DNA of 64,000 nucleotides from Kitasatospora sp052076145 (GTDB taxonomy: Bacteria; Actinomycetota; Actinomycetes; Streptomycetales; Streptomycetaceae): positions 186,001 to 250,000 of the forward strand of contig NZ_CP197246.1 in the NCBI RefSeq assembly GCF_052076145.1, in the 5' to 3' direction. Every line of letters begins with the position of its first letter. The stretch's first letter is position 1. The notes beneath the pieces were generated by a model. The model worked only from the letters and a program-made list of their open reading frames with translations, was not told the origin of the DNA and made no database searches. Both the position numbers and the translations under genes were made by a program. Of this stretch, positions 59,664-64,000 are shown piece after piece.

Positions 59664-59682
59664 GCCGTACGACTTCCGTAAG
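59664..59682 (+). promoter_or_regulatory. 19-bp RR box, copy 3
   Basis: Identical to the two boxes near the response regulator gene, 49 bp from copy 4 and 47 bp upstream of the molybdopterin oxidoreductase start. Confidence 0.72.
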
Positions 59683-59728
59683 CAGGTCGAAGCGGCTCCG
59701 GCGGGCTCCGAGGGGGTCTCATGGCGGT

Positions 59729-60910
59729 GTGGACGAAGACACCCCTGCCCCCCGTGGCCGCCGCTGGTACGACCTGCCGCTGCCGACCCCGCCCCGGTTC
59801 CTGCGCCAGGGCCCGCTGCGCGAAGGCACGTTCGGCTCGGCGCTGCACGAGCCGCGCACGGCCGTGGTGCTGGGCCGCTGGCTCGGCGCGGCGCTGTTGA
59901 CGTGCTTCCTGACCGGGCTGCTCAGCCATCTGCTCCAGGAGCCGCCGACCTGGCTGCGCGACCACCTGCCCAGCAGACCGGTGGACGGCTACCGCGTCAC
60001 CCAGGGCCTGCACGTGATCAGCGGCATCGCCGCGATCCCACTGCTCGGGGCGAAGCTCTGGGCCGTGTACCCCCGGCTCTTCGAGTGGCCGCCCGCGCGG
60101 AGCGTGGCACACGCGCTGGAGCGGCTCGGCATCGCGGTGCTGGTCGCGTCGATGCTGCTGGAGGTGTTCACCGGGCTGCTCAACACGCTCCAGTGGTACC
60201 CGTGGCCATTCCCGTTCCGCCAGACACACTTCTGGATCGGCTGGCTGGCCACCGGCGGTCTGCTCTTGCACGTCGCCGCCAAGGCGCCACTGATCGCGCA
60301 GCACTGGCGGCGGGTCAGGCCGGGCCTGGCCCAGCGCCGGGCCTTCCTCGGCGCGGTGACCGCCTCCGTCGCCGTGGTGACGCTCACCACCGCCGGGCAG
60401 AGCGTGCCGTGGCTGCGCCGGCTCGACCTGCTCGCCCCGCGCCGCCCCGACATCGGCCCGCAGGGCCTGCCGGTCAACCGCACCGCCGCCCAGGCCGGGA
60501 CGACCACCGCCCCCGCCGACTGGCGGCTGCGGGTCGACGGGCCACAGCCGTACGAGCTGACGATGGATCAGCTGCTCGAAATGCCCCAACACGAGGCCGA
60601 GTTGCCGATCTCCTGCGTCGAGGGCTGGAGCGCCTCGGCACGCTGGGGCGGCGTCCGGGTGGCGGACCTGCTGGCACGCGCCGGCGCCCCGGCCTCCGCC
60701 CGGCTGCGGGTCACCTCACTGGAGGCCGACGGCCCGTACCGGGTGATGGACATGCCCGCCGCGTACGCCCGCGATCCCTTGACGCTGCTCGCGCTGCGGG
60801 TGAACGGGCAGGTACTGGCCGCCGACCACGGCTACCCGGCACGGATCATCGCGCCGAACCGGCCCGGCGTGCTGCAGACCAAGTGGGTCGCACGGATGGA
60901 GGCCGTCTGA
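59729..60910 (+). CDS. membrane-anchored molybdopterin oxidoreductase
   Basis: A 393-residue fusion. The N-terminal half (about 45-245) has five or so membrane helices with His residues (QGLHVISG, TGLLSHLL, LLLHVAAK) like a cytochrome b561-type domain. The C-terminal half is a sulfite-oxidase/MsrP-type Moco domain with the Mo-ligand Cys in ISCVEGWSASARWGGVRVADLL. Such enzymes reduce or oxidise sulfur compounds at the membrane; the substrate is not clear. GTG 59729 is preceded by AGGGGGT. Confidence 0.84.
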   Translation: MDEDTPAPRGRRWYDLPLPTPPRFLRQGPLREGTFGSALHEPRTAVVLGRWLGAALLTCFLTGLLSHLLQEPPTWLRDHLPSRPVDGYRVTQGLHVISGIAAIPLLGAKLWAVYPRLFEWPPARSVAHALERLGIAVLVASMLLEVFTGLLNTLQWYPWPFPFRQTHFWIGWLATGGLLLHVAAKAPLIAQHWRRVRPGLAQRRAFLGAVTASVAVVTLTTAGQSVPWLRRLDLLAPRRPDIGPQGLPVNRTAAQAGTTTAPADWRLRVDGPQPYELTMDQLLEMPQHEAELPISCVEGWSASARWGGVRVADLLARAGAPASARLRVTSLEADGPYRVMDMPAAYARDPLTLLALRVNGQVLAADHGYPARIIAPNRPGVLQTKWVARMEAV

Positions 60911-61347
60911 TGGCACGGACACTGCGGCTGCTGACGGGGCTGGGCGGGGCCGCCCTGATCGCGTACGGCCTGTACGGGCTCCTCAACGACCACTACATCA
61001 CCGACCCGCTCGACGTGTTGGAGTGGGCCGTCGGCGGCCTGCTGATCCACGACGGGCTGTGGGTGCCACTGGCCTGCCTGGCCGGCGCCCGGCTGGCCCG
61101 GGGGCCGGTGCTGCGCGGCTGGCTGGTGGTGGTGGCCGCGCTCAGCGCCGTGGGCCTGCCCGCCGTCCTGCGGGCCGGGGTCGACCACGGCAACGACACC
61201 CTGCTGCCGCTGCCCTACCTGCGCAACTACCTGCTCGTGCTGGCGGCCACCGCCGTCCTGGCGCTGGGCTGGGCGCTGGCCCGAAGGCGACGGCGCCGCC
61301 GGGCCACGCGCCGGGCCACGCGCCGGGCTACGCATCGGCCGGCCTGA
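60910..61347 (+). CDS. small membrane protein in Moco operon
   Basis: A 145-residue protein with four predicted helices (about 7-20, 38-60, 68-85, 105-122) and a basic C-terminus with repeated RATRRAT units. Its ATG shares one base with the stop of the oxidoreductase gene, so it is coupled. Perhaps an electron-transfer or anchoring partner. No family recognised. Confidence 0.75.
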   Translation: MARTLRLLTGLGGAALIAYGLYGLLNDHYITDPLDVLEWAVGGLLIHDGLWVPLACLAGARLARGPVLRGWLVVVAALSAVGLPAVLRAGVDHGNDTLLPLPYLRNYLLVLAATAVLALGWALARRRRRRRATRRATRRATHRPA

Positions 61348-61392
61348 CGCGCACTCCCAGTGCCGGGGCCGAGGTGCCATGATGGCCGCGCC

Positions 61393-62160
61393 ATGACTGC
61401 CCCGGGAACCGAGGCCGTGCCCGTGCCGGTACGTGCCGCCACGCTCGACCTTCGCCTGCTTCGGGCCCTGCCCTTCGCGACGGTCTGCGTCGTGCTGGCC
61501 GCCGCCGGGCACACCCTCGCCTCCGGTGACGCGGTGCCGCCCGGCACGGTCCTGCTCGGCTGGGCCGCGACCGCGCTGGCCGCGACCTTCGGGGCCCGGC
61601 GGGAGCGGTCGCTCACGGCGATCACGGGCGGGCTCGCGACGGCCCAACTCGGGCTCCACCTCCTCTTCCACCTCTCCCCCAGCGCGCGGCCACTGCCCGC
61701 GCCGGAGATGCCGGGCATGGCGGGGATGGCGGGGATGGCGGGGATGGCGATGCCGGACGACGGTCAGCACGCCCACGCCCATGCCACGGCGGCAGCGGCG
61801 GCGCACACCGCGCTGCTCGGGCTCAACCCGGCGATGCTCGGCGGCCACGCGGTCGCCACGCTGGTGGCCGGTTGGTGGCTACGGCGGGGTGAGGCCGCGC
61901 TGTGGCGGCTGGTCGCGCTGGTGCAGGTGGTCGCGGTGTCCGCGCGTACCTGGGCTGCCCTGCTGCGCACCGTGTTCGTACTGCTGGGTGCCCTGCTGGA
62001 CACCCTCGCCGGACGCCCGACGGCGCCCCGGCGACGGCGGCCGGACGACGGCGAGCCGCCGCTCCCGGCAACCGCCTCGCTGCGGCACAGCGTGATCCGA
62101 CGCGGACCTCCGAGGGCGGCCTGCGTTCACCGACGGACCGTCACCTCACCAACCAGCTGA
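61393..62160 (+). CDS. Met/His-rich membrane protein, possible copper handling
   Basis: A 255-residue membrane protein with about five helices. Between helices 3 and 4 it has a loop with PGMAGMAGMAGMAMPDD and HAHAHA; DNA there shows a 9-bp GCGGGGATG repeat. Met- and His-rich loops are typical for copper or silver contact. The following gene is YcnI-like, also copper-linked. No known family name comes to mind. Confidence 0.72.
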   Translation: MTAPGTEAVPVPVRAATLDLRLLRALPFATVCVVLAAAGHTLASGDAVPPGTVLLGWAATALAATFGARRERSLTAITGGLATAQLGLHLLFHLSPSARPLPAPEMPGMAGMAGMAGMAMPDDGQHAHAHATAAAAAHTALLGLNPAMLGGHAVATLVAGWWLRRGEAALWRLVALVQVVAVSARTWAALLRTVFVLLGALLDTLAGRPTAPRRRRPDDGEPPLPATASLRHSVIRRGPPRAACVHRRTVTSPTS

Positions 62161-62246
62161 ACAGGATCCGTCGGCGAACCGCTCGCGAAGCCCGTACCGC
62201 TCCCGGTGCGGGCGGACACCCTCACGCCAGTGCACGGGCGGCCACC

Positions 62247-62265
62247 GGTACGAGTGTCTCGTACC
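62247..62265. promoter_or_regulatory. perfect palindrome upstream of ycnI-like gene
   Basis: GGTACGAG-TGT-CTCGTACC, 19 bp, 42 bp before the ATG. It could be an operator or form a leader hairpin. It does not look like the CsoR or CopY copper sites. Confidence 0.5.
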
Positions 62266-62307
62266 CGGGCTGCGCCGTGCCCGCCTCCGGACGGAGATCA
62301 CCACCTC

Positions 62308-63030
62308 ATGCGTTCCCTTTCCACCCGCCACCTGGCCGGCGTCGCCGGCCTCGCCACCGTCACGCTGCTCGCCGTGGCCTCGCCGGCCTTCGCCCACGTG
62401 ACCGTGCAACCCGGCGCCGCCCAGCAGGGCGAGTACACCGCCGTCTCATTCCGGGTGCCGGACGAGAGCGACACCGCGGCCACCACCAAGCTGGAGGTGA
62501 GCGTCCCGACCGACCACCCGATAGCCTCGGTCGCCACCCAGCCGCTGCCGGGCTGGAAGGCGACGGTCGAGACGACCAAGCTCGCCACCCCGGTGAAGAC
62601 CGACGACGGCGACAGCATCACCGAGGTCGTCTCGAAGATCACCTGGGTTGCGGACGCCACCGGCAGCATCCGCCCCGGCCAGTTCCAGGAGTTCCGGATC
62701 TCGCTCGGCGCCCTGCCGACCGACACCGAGCGGGTCGTCTTCAAGACGCTCCAGACCTACGACGACGGCAGTGTGGTCCGCTGGATCGACGAGACCAAGG
62801 CCGGCCAGCCCGAACCCGCCCATCCGGCCCCGACCCTGACGCTCACCAAGGCCGACGCCGCCGGTGCCGCCGCAGCTGTGCCGAAGGCGGCCGACTCCGC
62901 CGAGGCCGCCGCCCCCGCCTCCTCCGACGGCACCGCCCGCACTCTCGGCATCGTGGGCATCGCCATCGGCGCGGCCGGAGTCCTGACCGGCGTCCTCGGC
63001 CGCCGCCGGGGCGCAGCGCCGACGAAGTAG
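62308..63030 (+). CDS. YcnI-family copper-binding protein (DUF1775)
   Basis: A 240-residue exported protein. The signal peptide ends at SPAFA, leaving His as the first mature residue (HVTVQPGAAQQGEY), as required for the mono-histidine copper site of YcnI. DUF1775 fills about 30-175; an Ala-rich linker and a C-terminal helix (about 210-232) plus RRR anchor it to the outer face of the membrane. GGAG precedes the ATG. Confidence 0.88.
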   Translation: MRSLSTRHLAGVAGLATVTLLAVASPAFAHVTVQPGAAQQGEYTAVSFRVPDESDTAATTKLEVSVPTDHPIASVATQPLPGWKATVETTKLATPVKTDDGDSITEVVSKITWVADATGSIRPGQFQEFRISLGALPTDTERVVFKTLQTYDDGSVVRWIDETKAGQPEPAHPAPTLTLTKADAAGAAAAVPKAADSAEAAAPASSDGTARTLGIVGIAIGAAGVLTGVLGRRRGAAPTK

Positions 63031-63047
63031 CCCTGCCCGGCCTGAGG

Positions 63048-63079
63048 CCCCCGCGCCGTTCCGACGGCGGGCGCGGGGG
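63048..63079. terminator. hairpin terminator
   Basis: CCCCCGCGCC / GGCGCGGGGG, a 10-bp stem 18 bp after the ycnI-like stop. Confidence 0.7.
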
Positions 63080-63094
63080 TCTCGGACGTCAACT

Positions 63095-63116
63095 GTTCAT
63101 GTTCCGGTCAAGGAAG
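63095..63116 (+). promoter_or_regulatory. PHO-box-like direct repeat
   Basis: GTTCATGTTCC-GGTCAAGGAAG are two 11-bp direct repeat units, each starting with G(T/G)TCA, as in Streptomyces PhoP boxes. They lie 77 bp upstream of a secreted phosphoesterase gene, a fitting target for phosphate starvation control. Confidence 0.55.
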
Positions 63117-63192
63117 TTGTGCAGACATGTTGCGGGTCGCATCGGCACGCTGAGGGCGTTCGACCGGTGCCCCTCAGAGAGAGACCAAGCCC

Positions 63193-64000
63193 ATGACGTC
63201 AGCGTTCGGCCCCCGCCTGCGCCGCCGCCTGGTCGCCCGCGCGGCGGCCCTGCTGCCCCTGGTGACCGTGCTCCCCGTCCTCGCCGCCCCGGCCGCCCAT
63301 GCGACGGCCAGTGCCAACCTGCTGCTGAACGGCAGCGCCGAGACCAGCCGGTGCAGCCCGGGTGGATGGGAGGAGACCACGCTGCCCGGATGGCGGATCT
63401 CCGCCGGCGATCCGGTCATCGACTGCTATGGCATGCCGAGCGGCCCGGCCTCCACCTCCCCCGGCTCCCCCGCCCGGGGCACGGCGTACTTCCAGGGCGG
63501 CTCGCGCGGCAGCTCCACGATGACCCAGACCGTCGACGTGTCCGCCGCCGCCACCACGATCGACGGCGGATCGGTCTCGTCCACGCTCTCCGGCTGGCTC
63601 GGCGGCATCGGGACGTACAACGACAACGCCAAGGTCACCGCGACGTACCTGAACGCCTCGGGCGGCCCGCTCGGCAGCTCGGCGATCGGGCCGGTGCTTG
63701 CCGCCGACCGCAGCAGCGTCACCGGCATGGCGCAGCGGACGGGCACCGCCGCCGTTCCGGCCGGTACCCGCTCGATCACCGTCACGGTCGACTTCTCGAT
63801 GACCGGCACCCAGAACGACGGCATCGCCGACGACCTCTCGCTCACGCTCGACACCTCGATCACCCCGGCCACGCTCACCGCCCCGGCCTCGGCCGTGCCG
63901 GGCTACGACCACGTGTTCATGGTGATGATGGAGAACACCAACTACTCGGCCGCCTCGAACACGGCGACCGGCAGCACCGGTCTCGTCGGGAACACCACCG
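63193..64000 (+). CDS. secreted phosphoesterase family protein (3' end outside window)
   Basis: The frame is open from ATG 63193 to the window end (269 codons seen). A signal peptide (about 1-36, ending PAAHA) is followed by a beta-rich domain (about 40-225) starting NLLLNGSAETSRCSPGGW, like a carbohydrate-binding or DUF642-type module. Then PGYDHVFMVMMENTNYS begins a PF04185 phosphoesterase/acid phosphatase-phospholipase C domain, whose Glu-Asn are metal or active-site residues. Probably releases phosphate outside the cell. Confidence 0.8.
   Translation, partial: MTSAFGPRLRRRLVARAAALLPLVTVLPVLAAPAAHATASANLLLNGSAETSRCSPGGWEETTLPGWRISAGDPVIDCYGMPSGPASTSPGSPARGTAYFQGGSRGSSTMTQTVDVSAAATTIDGGSVSSTLSGWLGGIGTYNDNAKVTATYLNASGGPLGSSAIGPVLAADRSSVTGMAQRTGTAAVPAGTRSITVTVDFSMTGTQNDGIADDLSLTLDTSITPATLTAPASAVPGYDHVFMVMMENTNYSAASNTATGSTGLVGNTT

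Overview
This 64 kb window is very GC-rich chromosomal DNA with strong third-position G/C bias. It carries family markers typical of Streptomycetaceae: a streptophobe-family membrane protein, a DUF6777 protein, a large SARP/NB-ARC/TPR regulator, an Rpf-like protein with LysM, several apparently leaderless genes with TAGCGT-like -10 boxes, and one rare TTA leucine codon. The host is most likely Streptomyces, Kitasatospora or a close relative. I saw no rRNA, tRNA, CRISPR array, transposase or clear prophage, so this looks like ordinary chromosome with accessory islands.

Layout. 0-9.5 kb: secreted galactose-oxidase-like copper enzyme, DoxX protein, GNAT, RluA-type pseudouridine synthase, secreted penicillin-acylase-family enzyme, SGNH hydrolase, DUF4231 protein, GNAT. 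9.5-18.7 kb: AurF-like diiron oxygenase with its own promoter/operator, gamma-carbonic-anhydrase-like protein, secreted M1 peptidase, an unassigned protein, GNAT, secreted protein, Rpf/LysM protein, MFS exporter and ROK kinase. 18.9-26.0 kb: a 1222-residue PAS/GAF/PP2C/HATPase sensor phosphatase followed by an MMPL transporter, then a threonine-codon leader peptide, a hairpin and a short threonyl-tRNA synthetase.

26.0-32.7 kb: a five-gene operon with ATGA overlaps (APC permease, GlnA4-type glutamine-synthetase-like ligase, class I amidotransferase hydrolase, aldehyde dehydrogenase, SDR). It is divergent from a FadR/GntR regulator and shares a large palindrome with it. The gene set fits gamma-glutamylation of an amine (ethanolamine or polyamine) as a nitrogen source. 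32.7-39.3 kb: DUF2277, DUF6777 and streptophobe proteins, then a Ser/Thr kinase, an SH3-like protein and an FHA-FHA-ABC transporter in one operon, resembling mycobacterial PknF/Rv1747. 39.4-48.5 kb: CHAP/LysM lysin-like protein, a possible teichoic-acid-type transferase, a STAND (NB-ARC/TPR) protein carrying a RHIM-like amyloid motif, and divergently a SARP/NB-ARC/TPR regulator with a TTA codon, followed by a previously unlisted 23-residue hydrophobic peptide gene with its own terminator.

48.5-53.4 kb: small and housekeeping-type genes (DUF1876, uridine-kinase-like, DUF2797, secreted protein, Nei-type glycosylase, NDP-sugar epimerase with a Cys4 insertion). 53.4-61.3 kb: a two-component system with a glycosyltransferase/DUF2064 fusion, methyltransferase, GT87-like mannosyltransferase, and a membrane-anchored molybdopterin oxidoreductase. 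Four copies of a 19-bp box with 11-bp-spaced CCGTA half-sites occur only in the two divergent promoter regions of this block, which suggests a local regulon of the OmpR-type regulator. 61.4-64 kb: a Met/His-rich membrane protein and a YcnI protein (probably copper-related), then a secreted phosphoesterase, cut by the window end, behind a PHO-box-like repeat.
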